DNA from: Desulfosediminicola ganghwensis
GTDB lineage: Bacteria; Desulfobacterota; Desulfobulbia; Desulfobulbales; Desulfocapsaceae
Length of the DNA: 64,000 bases
Reading direction: 5' to 3'
NCBI RefSeq assembly: GCF_005116675.2
Contig: NZ_CP050699.1
Span: 1,573,001-1,637,000, forward strand
The notes under the pieces were generated by a model. The model was not told the origin of the DNA. It saw only the letters and a list, made by a program, of their open reading frames with translations, and ran no database searches. Positions 17,766 to 27,075 of the stretch are shown piece by piece. Each line of letters starts with the position of its first letter. Position 1 is the first letter of the stretch. The translations under genes and the position numbers were made by a program.

Positions 17766-19211
17766 CTATCCTGCCGGCAGAAAATCGATAGGATAAAGAA
17801 TGGTTATCTGCTGCACATCCTTTGAACCAAAATTAAACTTCTTGACACGGGCAACAATCTTGGCCACGAGTTCCGGCGAGTCCAGATCTGTGGATTCCAT
17901 TTTGCAGAGCGATACTTCCCCATTCGCTTCGATTACCAGCTTCAGTAGCAGTTTTCCTCTCAGAGTTGGGTCCTTACGTAATTCCTTGTTATAGATTCGA
18001 TAAAGTGTTGCCTTATAACGATCAAATACGATTTGTATTTCTTCATCGGTTCGACCAGACCCATAATCTCCGCTCAGCGGGCGACCTGCCTCTTCCATCA
18101 ACCCTGCCACGGAACTCGCAACCTTTTCGGTGCCAACACCGCCGATCGCACCGGCGTTGCCGTATCCACTCTTGCCACCTTTTCCGCCATTACCAAGATC
18201 CTGGCTGACCTTGTAATTGCCAATGCCACCACTGCCCCCGCCTTGGGCCTGTATTGCAACCAATGAACGTTGAGCTTTGGCCTTGCCGGGGATCTTGTTC
18301 GCTGATTTTTGCAGGCGGGCTTCAGCCCCGAGTTTAGCGACAGGGACTTCATCCATTAAATCATCAAAACTACTCTTAAACGCAAGTACACCAACATTGC
18401 TGGCTTTTTGCTTTGCTTTACGTTTCACGTCGCCAGCAGCTTTGGGAGCGGCTGGTTTTTGGGTCGGAGTTTTCTCAGCTTTAGCGACTTCCTCAGGCTT
18501 TTTCTCTTCCATCTTTTCCGGTTTCTTTTCAGCAACCTGAACCGGAGGAGGCTCTACAGGTGGTGTCTCCTTGATCAGCATTGCTAAGCGTTCAGGAACT
18601 TCTACAACCTCTGCCCGATCAAGTATCGGTAGTGTCACCAACGGAATAGTGGTTCCGAAAAACAAACAGAATGCCAGCGAAACCAGGACAGTCCGTCGAA
18701 AGCGTCTGTCACTCTCACTATTTTTCGTCCAGGGCATGAGCATAGGACGAAACGGTTCAGGTGACATTTCACGTTCGACAACGAATTCATCCCGACGCTG
18801 TTCTTCAAGCAACCGCAGTTCTTCTACTTCATCAAACAGGCAGTAAAGGGTATTCTGCTTTTCGGCAATATGTTCCTGGAGGGAGTCACGTTTTTCCAGA
18901 GTCTCACGGGTTCGGTCCTTGAATGCGGCGATACGGGATCGGAGTCGCTCACCATGTTCGTTGGCATCCGCCGCCTTCGCCAACCCATTCCAGAATATGT
19001 CCCCGGCGCCCAACTCTTCAAGTCTGTCGAGTGCATTACAGGCATCCTGTAATGTGTTGTAGCGCTCTTGATCTGTTGCGAAGGTTTCGATCTCTGCTTC
19101 TACAACCCTTAGGTAATCTTCCAGTTTGGCAATGGCTTGCTGAACCTGCGTGATCTGCGCGTTCAGTTGGTCCATTTCCTGTGATGTTATAGGGGTTTCC
19201 ACGTGATTCAT
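17766..19211 (-). CDS. TonB-like energy transducer with AgmX/PglI-type C-terminal domain
   Basis: A 481-residue inner-membrane protein. Residues 1 to about 145 are a long cytoplasmic coiled coil. One transmembrane helix follows at about 168-190 (TVLVSLAFCLFFGTTIPLV), then a proline- and lysine-rich periplasm-spanning segment (PPVEPPPVQVAEKKPEK), a glycine-rich linker (about 330-365) and a C-terminal TonB-like fold (LRGKLLLKLVIEANGEVS onward). This layout matches the AgmX/PglI family of delta-proteobacterial motility and envelope machines. It should couple the ExbB/ExbD motor to outer-membrane partners. It is the last gene of the operon, two bases after the second exbD-like gene. The large cytoplasmic coiled coil is unusual for TonB and could contact cytosolic partners. 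Confidence 0.82.
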   Translation of the reverse strand: MNHVETPITSQEMDQLNAQITQVQQAIAKLEDYLRVVEAEIETFATDQERYNTLQDACNALDRLEELGAGDIFWNGLAKAADANEHGERLRSRIAAFKDRTRETLEKRDSLQEHIAEKQNTLYCLFDEVEELRLLEEQRRDEFVVEREMSPEPFRPMLMPWTKNSESDRRFRRTVLVSLAFCLFFGTTIPLVTLPILDRAEVVEVPERLAMLIKETPPVEPPPVQVAEKKPEKMEEKKPEEVAKAEKTPTQKPAAPKAAGDVKRKAKQKASNVGVLAFKSSFDDLMDEVPVAKLGAEARLQKSANKIPGKAKAQRSLVAIQAQGGGSGGIGNYKVSQDLGNGGKGGKSGYGNAGAIGGVGTEKVASSVAGLMEEAGRPLSGDYGSGRTDEEIQIVFDRYKATLYRIYNKELRKDPTLRGKLLLKLVIEANGEVSLCKMESTDLDSPELVAKIVARVKKFNFGSKDVQQITILYPIDFLPAG

Positions 19212-19213
19212 AC

Positions 19214-19708
19214 TCAGCTTTGTTTCGCCTTCTGAATTACAGCAAGAGATATCTTCCCGTATCCAGAGGCAGTGCAGGTTGCCATAATCTTTTTCAAGAC
19301 TCGAAAGGGTATTGTTTTATCGGCAAGAATTGTTATTTCCTGGCTTTTAGCGACAGTTTTAGTGCTTGTCCCGATAATGTTGCCTTTGAGATGATCCAAC
19401 CTTTCAGTGATACCGGGAATAATTTCACCTTTTGAGTCCAGCAGGTCGATAGTTGCAACCGCTGCCTCACCCTGCACCAATACCGCCTCGGGGCTGACCA
19501 TGATGACCACAGTTTCTCTCGGTTTGGTCTCAACCACCGAGTCTGGCAGTACGATCTGTTTCGGAGTGGATAAAACTTCGCTTGAAGATGAATTGGCCAG
19601 CAAAAAAAACACCAGGATTGTGAAAACATCCATGAGTGATGTAAGGTTCAATGCTGCCGGTTTTTTCCTGTTACGCGCCATGCGTTTGATGCGTCTATTG
19701 TTTTTCAT
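19214..19708 (-). CDS. ExbD/TolR-like stator protein, canonical aspartate present
   Basis: This 164-residue protein has one N-terminal transmembrane helix and a periplasmic domain. The helix reads LNLTSLMDVFTILVFFLL, carrying the aspartate that moves protons in ExbD, TolR and MotB. The periplasmic part ends with VLKKIMATCTASGYGKISLA, the usual ExbD fold end. It overlaps the preceding exbD-like gene by 4 bases and is followed two bases later by the AgmX gene. With the ExbB-like protein it forms the motor. Confidence 0.9.
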   Translation of the reverse strand: MKNNRRIKRMARNRKKPAALNLTSLMDVFTILVFFLLANSSSSEVLSTPKQIVLPDSVVETKPRETVVIMVSPEAVLVQGEAAVATIDLLDSKGEIIPGITERLDHLKGNIIGTSTKTVAKSQEITILADKTIPFRVLKKIMATCTASGYGKISLAVIQKAKQS

Positions 19709-20205
19709 GGCGCGTCTCCTATCGATATCAGTGGAAAGAGATCGACCTTCAGGAGTTCTCCACTCTCCTCATCCTCCACTTCAGTTTCACGTAGTCTGTC
19801 CATAACCTGAATTAACGTGTCATATTCGATATCCGGTTCCATCAAAACAGTGGCATCATCCTTTTTGGGATAATCTTTTTTCAGTCGAATAAGGATGTCG
19901 GTCAATTTTTCGAAATCATACACACCGTCTTTTAGCGGGAGTGCTGCGACCACTTGGGCTCCATTGGAGAGTTCGAGCCCGGCCTTTCTTACAACAACCT
20001 CAATGGTGAAGTTCGGTTTTGTTGCTGCAGCTCCCCCGGCGGCAGAAGTCGGCACACTCAACTCAAGAATTGTAATGCGCGAAAACACGGCACTGATCAG
20101 AAGAAACGGTACCAGGATCACCATCAGGTTGAGAAAGGTGGTGATATCCAGCTCAGGGTTTGCCTTTAAGCCTTGTCGCCGTAATTTATGATTTCGTCTG
20201 CTCAT
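19705..20205 (-). CDS. ExbD/TolR-like protein with asparagine in place of the proton-carrying aspartate
   Basis: A 166-residue ExbD family protein with a basic N-terminus, one transmembrane helix and a periplasmic domain with a long insertion (about residues 55-85). Aligned with its neighbour, the helix LDITTFLNLMVILVPFLL has Asn where LNLTSLMDVFTILVFFLL has the proton-carrying Asp. An Asp occurs earlier in the helix entrance (LDITT) but is not at the canonical position. The protein may therefore act as a structural or regulatory partner in a mixed ExbD dimer. It overlaps both neighbours by four bases, so it is produced together with them. Confidence 0.85.
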   Translation of the reverse strand: MSRRNHKLRRQGLKANPELDITTFLNLMVILVPFLLISAVFSRITILELSVPTSAAGGAAATKPNFTIEVVVRKAGLELSNGAQVVAALPLKDGVYDFEKLTDILIRLKKDYPKKDDATVLMEPDIEYDTLIQVMDRLRETEVEDEESGELLKVDLFPLISIGDAP

Positions 20206-20864
20206 GATGCATCGTCCGTTTGATTCTGGCGTCTGGCAAAGCCGGAAATACAGTTCAGAACCTTGACCGATGCCATCTCTAAGCTATCCACAATCTGGCC
20301 TGTGGTCGAAGTCAACTTGGCATGGATGAGTAGCAGTGGAATAGCGGTCATCAAACCAAATGCTGTAGTGTTCATGGCAACGGAAATACTGGCTGAGAGA
20401 AGATCGGCCTTCTCTGCCGGGTTCGCATTCGCTACTGCGGTAAATGCTTCGATCAGACCCATAATTGTACCGAGTAGTCCGAGAAGGGTTGCAATGTTGG
20501 CAAGCAAACCAATATACGGTGTTCGTTTTTCCAATTGCGGAATAATCTCCATCATGCCTTCTTCCATTGCTATCTCGATATCATCCCGACGTCTGACTGC
20601 TCCCTGCCGCGCCAGACCCAGAGACAACATTTGCGCTATGGTGGATGTGTCTTTGCTGACTATTTTCCGTGCTTGGTCAAACTCACCTTTCACTACTATC
20701 GGTTGCAGCCTGTCCCACATTTTGCGATTGGCGTTTCGAATACGGCTAAGCTGTATCCCGCGCTCAAAAGCGATGGCCATCCCAATTCCGAAAACAATCA
20801 GAATCGGATACATGAAGGTTCCGCCGTTTTGAAAAAAATGAATGATTGAATAAAAGAATCCCAT
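20202..20864 (-). CDS. ExbB/TolQ/MotA family proton channel
   Basis: This 220-residue inner-membrane protein has three hydrophobic regions and the MotA/TolQ/ExbB signature in the last two: LLANIATLLGLLGTIMGLIE and ISVAMNTTAFGLMTAIPLLL. Polar threonines in those helices are as expected for the channel. It forms the pentameric channel around two ExbD-like proteins, and two different ExbD genes follow it directly. Start and stop overlap neighbours (1 base with the upstream gene, 4 bases with the ExbD gene), showing strong translational coupling. AglR of Myxococcus is the nearest functional model. Confidence 0.92.
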   Translation of the reverse strand: MGFFYSIIHFFQNGGTFMYPILIVFGIGMAIAFERGIQLSRIRNANRKMWDRLQPIVVKGEFDQARKIVSKDTSTIAQMLSLGLARQGAVRRRDDIEIAMEEGMMEIIPQLEKRTPYIGLLANIATLLGLLGTIMGLIEAFTAVANANPAEKADLLSASISVAMNTTAFGLMTAIPLLLIHAKLTSTTGQIVDSLEMASVKVLNCISGFARRQNQTDDAS

Positions 20865-21181
20865 TACTGTTTCCTCCTGGATATGTTTGCTGTACTGACT
20901 TCATAGAAGTCGAGTTGTCTCTTCAATACTTCGCGTTCCACGGGAACGGCGTCTTTGTTCAACATCATGTTCAGGTTGGTCTCCATGCCGATCTCAGAGC
21001 TTTTCCAGGGAACGATATAGAGAGACTTTGGAGCTTCGTCATTGCCGACGATGGACATTCCAGAGAGCTCCTTGGCCTGGCTATTCTTCTGCTCCTGGCC
21101 TTCAGTCCCGGGCTTGTCAGCTGCCGCTAGAGTGGCGGGAATCAGGATGATGCAGAAAATATGCAATAATATAGATTTCAT
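20864..21181 (-). CDS. Small exported protein of the motor operon, unknown function
   Basis: About 105 residues with a clear signal peptide (MKSILLHIFCIILIPATLAA) and a short mature part containing NMMLNKDAVPVEREVLKRQ near the C-terminus. I do not recognise a family. The ATG at 21181 gives an N-terminal signal; the frame is open 39 bases further upstream into the TPR lipoprotein gene. Its place between the TPR lipoprotein and the ExbB gene suggests a periplasmic accessory subunit. Confidence 0.65.
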   Translation of the reverse strand: MKSILLHIFCIILIPATLAAADKPGTEGQEQKNSQAKELSGMSIVGNDEAPKSLYIVPWKSSEIGMETNLNMMLNKDAVPVEREVLKRQLDFYEVSTANISRRKQ

Positions 21182-21183
21182 AG

Positions 21184-21897
21184 TTAGCTCCCAAGTCGAA
21201 GACGAATCTCTGATATCCACAACTTGACCTGTTTATCATCCGGCTTGATCTGATGATACTTCTCGTATTGGGCGAGGGCGGAGGCTGGGTCGTTCAGATA
21301 GAGATCACAGAGAATTCCGAGGTTTTTACGGGCAGGAAGATATTCCGGATATTTTTGAAGTGTTGTCTCATATACGTCTCGTGCTTCTGCAAAACGACCG
21401 CCAGCACGCAGCAACAGGCCATACTCGTTGCTTGCCACCGGATGTTTCGGGAACAGCTTTAGGGCAATTTTGAGCAGATCTTCCGCTTTTTCAGGCTTGT
21501 CGAGTTTACGGTAGGCCATTGCCAGGTTGATGTAAGGTGCTGTGACCTTGGGTGAATCTTCAATTACATTTTCCAGTAATGTTGCAGCGCTGTCATATTC
21601 CTCATTGTGCAAGAAATCGACAGCCCGGTTGAAATCGCGGCGTGCATTTATGCCCAGGTCCACTTTTTCTTTCAGTACAAACCCTTTTTGCAGGGGCTCC
21701 GGTGGTGCAGTATCCGAGGCACCCGATGCGTTTTGTGCATCTGCTGCACTTTCAACTTGCAGGCCATCTGCACTTTTATGAAGGGCGCCATCTTTACCGG
21801 CTGTACATCCATTAAACAACAGCACCATCACCAGAAGTACAAATCCAGCGTTGCCATTGTTTTTGATGGAGCAGAAAAGTTCTGAAATCTTATTCAT
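21184..21897 (-). CDS. TPR lipoprotein of the motor operon
   Basis: A 237-residue protein with a lipoprotein signal (VLLVMVLLFNGC, lipobox cysteine about residue 30) and several tetratricopeptide repeats, for example SPKVTAPYINLAMAYRKLDK and FPKHPVASNEYGLLLRAGGR. The ATG at 21897 is chosen because it starts just before the stop of the preceding gene (8-base overlap) and gives a proper lipoprotein leader. It resembles small TPR lipoproteins such as AglT/GltE in role, attached to the outer membrane as a scaffold, but this is by architecture only. Confidence 0.78.
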   Translation of the reverse strand: MNKISELFCSIKNNGNAGFVLLVMVLLFNGCTAGKDGALHKSADGLQVESAADAQNASGASDTAPPEPLQKGFVLKEKVDLGINARRDFNRAVDFLHNEEYDSAATLLENVIEDSPKVTAPYINLAMAYRKLDKPEKAEDLLKIALKLFPKHPVASNEYGLLLRAGGRFAEARDVYETTLQKYPEYLPARKNLGILCDLYLNDPASALAQYEKYHQIKPDDKQVKLWISEIRLRLGS

Positions 21898-24800
21898 TAT
21901 CAGCTTCTTGACCGTTCTTAGACGGCACCTCCTCGACGTGTGGTTCAGCTGCTGATGTCTCTTGGGAGACATCACGTACCTCGTCTGCAGCAGGTGCATT
22001 CTGGCTTGTACCTGCTGCCTTGGCAGCCTTGGTCTTCTTTGCAGGTAGCTGTACGGTGAATTCGAATGTGTAGGAGCTGAGCGAAGTCATTACATCGCTT
22101 TGCTCTTCCGGTTTGTCATAACGGGCAGGCAGAAAGCCGGCCAATCTCTCCAAACTTTTATCGATCCATCTGTTATAGACGCCCCGTGACATTAGCTGCA
22201 GATTGCTTTCATGCACAGAGATAGCCTTTTCTTCAAAAGGGTAGGCCTGGTCTTCGATCGCAATTTCGTACTCCTCCTCTTCCATCGCGGTCAATCCTTC
22301 AGGACGCTCGGATTCCATCAGGGCTTTGCTGAAATCAGCATAAATCTCGCCAAGGTAGAAAGTCGAAGCAGCGGTCACTTCTCCTACTTCATAATCAAGA
22401 AGCGTTGAGAACTTTTTCATGGCGGTTTTCATGGCCTGCCGTTTTTTGCGGAGATTCTTCTCGAAAGGCTTGACCAATTGAATAGCCTCGAAAGCCTGAT
22501 AGCTCGGTTCGGTCAGGGTCAGAGCGGCAGTTCCTGCCAGGTAACGGGTTCGATCGGTTCGATCACCTCCCGCTGCAGCGTCGATTGCGACAATTGATTT
22601 AAGTTCTGCGAAGTATTTCTTCTGTTCTGCCTGTTTCTTGAAAATCTCAGCAATTTTGGTACGCGTTTCCAGGTTGGTTTCGATCGGTTGTGGAAAGTAT
22701 TGTACGTAGCGCCGGTAAACCTCCAATGTCTTGGCACTGTTGTTCACCTCTTCATACAGCTCTGCTGCAATCATCAGAACCTCACGCCTGATCAGATCGT
22801 CATCGGATTCCCTCTCTATCTGTTCGTATTCTGCTGCCGCCTGGGAAAGCTTTCCGTCCTCCCGATAGACAAAGGCGATCTTCTTCGTTATCTCAGGCTG
22901 TAGTTCATGCCCCGGGAAATTAGCACGAAAACCGGTGAGCACCGTTGCCGCCCGGTCCCAGTCCTTGAGTTTTATTAACATGGCAGCACCATCGAACTCG
23001 GCGGTTGGTCTGATTTTGGAGTTCGGAGCCATGGAACTGATCCGCAGGTAATGATCAGCAGCCGCAAGGTAATCTTCGCTGGCTTGTGCCTGCTCACCCT
23101 GCTGATAGATTGAGGCAGCGAGATTGTCCACCAACCCTGCTCGCGACTTGTCGTTTGGTTCAAGCAAGGCCAGGGTGTTGACATAGGCCGTTTCAGCCTC
23201 TTTATAGAGTTCGAGTTTGTATGAGGAATGGCCGATAACCAGCCAGGCCGAACGTTTGACCTTGACATCAGCCGCAGGAAATTCCCCGATAAGCTTTTGG
23301 GCGGCAGCCGATGCCTGCTCGTACTCGTGCATGGAATACAGATCGTCTGCTGCAGCACCAAGCACGACAGATGCCTTCTCATGCTCGGGGAAGGTGTCGA
23401 CAAATTTAAGCGAGCTGCGAACAACCTCTTTTTTTACAGGAGTCGTATTTCCTTCCGGGGTGGTTTCAAGCTGCTGGCGATACGAATAGACAGCAGTGTA
23501 ACCAGCTTTCGAAGATCGTTCATGGGGCTCGTAATTATATGCGGTTTTTTCATACTCTGCGGCAGCCAGGGCGTAGGATTTGTTTTCCAGCAGCAGGTCA
23601 GCCAACTGGTAGTTCATGAAAGGCGTGTTGTTTTCTTTAGGGAACGAGGCGATGAATTCGCGATACCAATGAAGCGCTTCGCTGAAATTGGATGGCTTTT
23701 CTTTTACATATTTCGGATTCTGGTACATCGCGTGATAATGATTCGCCAGATCCGTCAGGTTTGTTTTCAGAGAATCAATGACCTCTGGTCGATCATCGGG
23801 TTGAAAGTGCTGCCAGTAGTCAGCCTGCAATCCGTAATTTGTGGCATAAGATTTTTTCGATTCGATAACTAGAGTAGGGAAGCCGCCAGCGATATTGATC
23901 TCGATGACGCGGATGTGAAATATGGGTGCTTTCCTGTGAAACGGATTTCGGCTCATAAATGCGTCGTATGTAGCCACTGCATCGTTGTAGCGACGCTTGC
24001 CGAAATAATATTCGCCAAGATTGCTGTAGATACTGTCCTCATAGGGCCGCTTGCCATAGGTGGAAAAATACTCGACAACAGATTCGGCACCGCCAAGATA
24101 GGAGAAACTCAAGCTGATGACCCGGAACGTGTCATCTATTCGAGTACGTTCTGTCTCATCTTCGATGTGCTCGAAATCGTATCCCATGGACACCATGTGA
24201 TCGAGCAAGGCTATGAACCTATGCAGGCCGTCTTCGTAAAGCTCTTGCTTATAGAAGGTCCAGCCGAGTTTATAGAGTGCAAGTTCGAAAAAATACGAGC
24301 CTTCACCCATATCGACAATGCTTGCGTAGGCATCTTCCGCATCGAGATATTTTTTGTGAATGAAAAAATGTTCAGCCCGGCGGAACTGGACTTCGTCGAA
24401 ATGTTGGGATTCCGGGAATTCGCGGACCAGCCGTCCCATTACGGCCATTGCTTCCTCTATACGCCCAAGTTCCTCGTACGCCCTGGACATCTGGTACAGA
24501 ACCTGGTCGTTACGCTGGTATAGCGGATAATTTTGGAGTAATTCCTTATATAGAGCGATCGCTTCAAGTGAACCGGCCTTTTCAAGATCATCAATAGCAT
24601 GATCTTCGGCTGAACCAGCCTTTTCCTGAGTCACCACAGGCTGGGCGAGAGTTGCCCTCTGCTCGAAATCGCTTTCGGATTCTCCCTCAGCAGGAGTCAT
24701 ATCAGGAACCGTCGCCTGATTCGTCTGAACTGCCGCGATAGCAGGAGGCGAGGCGGTTTCCGGAGCACTCAATTGCTCCGGTGTACTCAATTTTTGTGAA

Positions 24801-25159
24801 TCACTGAATTGCTCTGGAGCATTGAATCTCTGTTTAGTCTCAGTTTCAGTCGCTGCCGTAGTCGATACGGTATTGTCGCCTATGTCTTCGCCTTTATTTT
24901 CACCGATAAGCCCGTACTCCTTTTCCACTTTCAGATCAGCAATACGGCGAATGGCCTCGGCCGCCAGTTGGGAGGTGGGTGCTTCTGCCAGAAAGCGCTG
25001 ATAACTCACTATGGCTTTATCAATCCCTCCTTCGATCTGTTCTTCACGTATTTCAACTCGCTGATGATTGAGCTGAGCAATTGTTCCCCGTTTATCCAGG
25101 GAGGTGCAGGAGACGAGTACCACCGGCAGTGCGAAAATGAAGAGTCGCAACGTTCTCAT
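21890..25159 (-). CDS. Very large TPR lipoprotein of the motor operon
   Basis: A 1089-residue protein with a lipoprotein leader (FALPVVLVSC, Cys18) followed by a low-complexity Thr/Ala/Glu-rich region (about residues 85-170) and then a long solenoid of tetratricopeptide-type repeats to about residue 990 (for example YQRNDQVLYQMSRAYEELGR and EEAMAVMGRLVREFPESQHF). The C-terminus is acidic and disordered. It should be anchored to the outer membrane facing the periplasm and is large enough to act as a scaffold. It overlaps the upstream TPR gene by 4 bases. Similar giant TPR proteins occur in Myxococcus Glt/Nfs clusters. No enzymatic motif was seen. Confidence 0.82.
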   Translation of the reverse strand: MRTLRLFIFALPVVLVSCTSLDKRGTIAQLNHQRVEIREEQIEGGIDKAIVSYQRFLAEAPTSQLAAEAIRRIADLKVEKEYGLIGENKGEDIGDNTVSTTAATETETKQRFNAPEQFSDSQKLSTPEQLSAPETASPPAIAAVQTNQATVPDMTPAEGESESDFEQRATLAQPVVTQEKAGSAEDHAIDDLEKAGSLEAIALYKELLQNYPLYQRNDQVLYQMSRAYEELGRIEEAMAVMGRLVREFPESQHFDEVQFRRAEHFFIHKKYLDAEDAYASIVDMGEGSYFFELALYKLGWTFYKQELYEDGLHRFIALLDHMVSMGYDFEHIEDETERTRIDDTFRVISLSFSYLGGAESVVEYFSTYGKRPYEDSIYSNLGEYYFGKRRYNDAVATYDAFMSRNPFHRKAPIFHIRVIEINIAGGFPTLVIESKKSYATNYGLQADYWQHFQPDDRPEVIDSLKTNLTDLANHYHAMYQNPKYVKEKPSNFSEALHWYREFIASFPKENNTPFMNYQLADLLLENKSYALAAAEYEKTAYNYEPHERSSKAGYTAVYSYRQQLETTPEGNTTPVKKEVVRSSLKFVDTFPEHEKASVVLGAAADDLYSMHEYEQASAAAQKLIGEFPAADVKVKRSAWLVIGHSSYKLELYKEAETAYVNTLALLEPNDKSRAGLVDNLAASIYQQGEQAQASEDYLAAADHYLRISSMAPNSKIRPTAEFDGAAMLIKLKDWDRAATVLTGFRANFPGHELQPEITKKIAFVYREDGKLSQAAAEYEQIERESDDDLIRREVLMIAAELYEEVNNSAKTLEVYRRYVQYFPQPIETNLETRTKIAEIFKKQAEQKKYFAELKSIVAIDAAAGGDRTDRTRYLAGTAALTLTEPSYQAFEAIQLVKPFEKNLRKKRQAMKTAMKKFSTLLDYEVGEVTAASTFYLGEIYADFSKALMESERPEGLTAMEEEEYEIAIEDQAYPFEEKAISVHESNLQLMSRGVYNRWIDKSLERLAGFLPARYDKPEEQSDVMTSLSSYTFEFTVQLPAKKTKAAKAAGTSQNAPAADEVRDVSQETSAAEPHVEEVPSKNGQEADNE

Positions 25160-27072
25160 TTTTCCACCCCTATTGGTTCCTCTCTATTGGGTTCCTCTGC
25201 TCTTGCGGCACGATCGTAACTGTCGGCCATGGCAAAAAGCACCTTGACCTGGAACTGCTCCAGCCGTTTCCGATTCTCGGACAATTCATGTATCGCCATA
25301 TTTTCGAGCATATGCCCCTGCCGGGCCATGAGGGTTTCAACTTTTTCAAGGCTTGCGGCTATCCGGATGCGCTGAATGCGAATCGATTCTCCGTACCCCT
25401 CGTAGCTTTGCGTGGCGGCCTGACGCTTCCTGACGAACGAGTCATATTGTTTTTGCAGTATCTCTACGTCCTGATTGAGTGCATGCAGGTTATGATACGC
25501 TTTGGTCAGGCGCCGGTCATAATCCGTATAAATGTTCCAGAGCAGTATCCCTCTCAGCCTCTGGATTCTGTGCTTGCCCTCATCCGACGGGGCAGCACTG
25601 CTGGTAGGTAATGCTTTTGACAGCTGGTCAAGTTGTTCATTCAAAATCCTCTCTTTTGCCGTTGCAAGGTAATCCGGCCGTGGAGCAACCAGCATTGCTT
25701 CAAGGCGCTTTTGGATACGATCACGTTGCTCTACGCGCAAACGCATTCGTGAATCAAGGAGTCGAAATTCTCTGTCTATCTCCGGTAAAAGCGGCTCATA
25801 GTAGGCGCGACGCTTGGCAATGATCTCTTCAAAGGCATCCAGGTCTGTTGTCCAGCTTTCGAGTTTCTTTCGTAACTGTTCCAGGTCGAGATAATTTTTC
25901 AGCGATTCCTGAAAATCATGGGAGGCCATCAAGTCGAGCAGGTAATAGGTTTCCGGTGTCTCAGGAAGATTGCGGAGTTTGACGACCCAATTACTATCCT
26001 GTTTCAGTTCTTCCCTCACCAGGGCGCGAAGGAATGCACCTTCCCGAATGCTTTTGATCGAATCGCTGAGCTTGTCGATTTCTGCTGTGAATGCGGCCAG
26101 AGCGCTGTTGTACAACAGTGCAGCCTTGCCGTGTATTCCAAGCTTTCCGTAGGCATACGGGAGAGCGAGCATAGCTTCCTGTACAGCGCGAGCGGTCACC
26201 TCGCGTTTCACCAGGATGCTCCATGGAACCAGAGCCTGTTCAAAACGTTCTGCCGAGGCATCGGCCCACCCGGAGCCGAGCAGCGCCTGATTGGAGAATG
26301 GACCTTCCAGACGAACCCTGTCCAAAACTTCCTTGGCTGTACCAAATTGTTCTGCCCCCAATAACTTGTCGCCGAGGACAAGGTTCGATTTGTCCTTGAT
26401 AGCAAGCGTTAAAGGATCATCGCTCTTGATCCTGCCGCTCATATCAAGATGGGCCAACCCCTCCTTGGTATTGCCAAGCATGAGCAGGGAAATTCCCAGG
26501 TTGTAGCTGGCAAAGCCTTTGAGACTTTTCACATTCTCAAGCCTTTTAAGGATTTCTGCGGCATCTTCAAAACGCCCATTCACCATGAGAATCTGTGAAC
26601 GCAGGAATGCAAGATCGTCACGGATTTTTTTGGGAACGGCTCCGTCGACACGCTCGATGGCATGCAGGGCATTTACGGGTTGATCCTTTTGAAAATAGAT
26701 TTTTGCCAGGCGAAATATCGCCTCATTGCGTAACTCTTGGGAAACGTTACCGTTAATCAGGGCAGAAATGGCTCGCCCTGCACGTCGGTGCATCCTGTAG
26801 GCCAGCTCAAAATCACCTACCGCAAAATGGGCTAAGCCAATGTGGGCAAAAAGAGAGTCAAGCTCAGGCTGATCCAGGCCGTGGTGCTGGTCCAGTTCGG
26901 TATCGAGCCGTGCGATGGCCTCGAACCATTCTTCCTGGAAGGCGTAATAGAGGACTTCTCCGAAATAGAGATCCTGCAGCTTTTTCGGAGCAGTTGTAGT
27001 TGCAGCCATCGCAGCCATTGATGAAGAAGCGACCATCAACAGGCAGGTGAGTATAAGTGCCAGCCGGTACAT
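25156..27072 (-). CDS. Periplasmic TPR and coiled-coil protein of the motor operon
   Basis: A 638-residue exported protein with a signal peptide (LALILTCLLMVASSSMAAMA). Residues about 30-330 hold TPR-like helical repeats (DQPELDSLFAHIGLAHFAVG, NLGISLLMLGNTKEGLAHLD). The second half, about 400-630, is predicted coiled coil, rich in Arg, Glu and Gln (RRAYYEPLLPEIDREFRLLD). It lies three bases after the preceding gene and overlaps the giant TPR lipoprotein gene by four. It probably spans part of the periplasm as a scaffold. No exact family name is claimed. Confidence 0.78.
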   Translation of the reverse strand: MYRLALILTCLLMVASSSMAAMAATTTAPKKLQDLYFGEVLYYAFQEEWFEAIARLDTELDQHHGLDQPELDSLFAHIGLAHFAVGDFELAYRMHRRAGRAISALINGNVSQELRNEAIFRLAKIYFQKDQPVNALHAIERVDGAVPKKIRDDLAFLRSQILMVNGRFEDAAEILKRLENVKSLKGFASYNLGISLLMLGNTKEGLAHLDMSGRIKSDDPLTLAIKDKSNLVLGDKLLGAEQFGTAKEVLDRVRLEGPFSNQALLGSGWADASAERFEQALVPWSILVKREVTARAVQEAMLALPYAYGKLGIHGKAALLYNSALAAFTAEIDKLSDSIKSIREGAFLRALVREELKQDSNWVVKLRNLPETPETYYLLDLMASHDFQESLKNYLDLEQLRKKLESWTTDLDAFEEIIAKRRAYYEPLLPEIDREFRLLDSRMRLRVEQRDRIQKRLEAMLVAPRPDYLATAKERILNEQLDQLSKALPTSSAAPSDEGKHRIQRLRGILLWNIYTDYDRRLTKAYHNLHALNQDVEILQKQYDSFVRKRQAATQSYEGYGESIRIQRIRIAASLEKVETLMARQGHMLENMAIHELSENRKRLEQFQVKVLFAMADSYDRAARAEEPNREEPIGVEK

Positions 27073-27075
27073 ACC

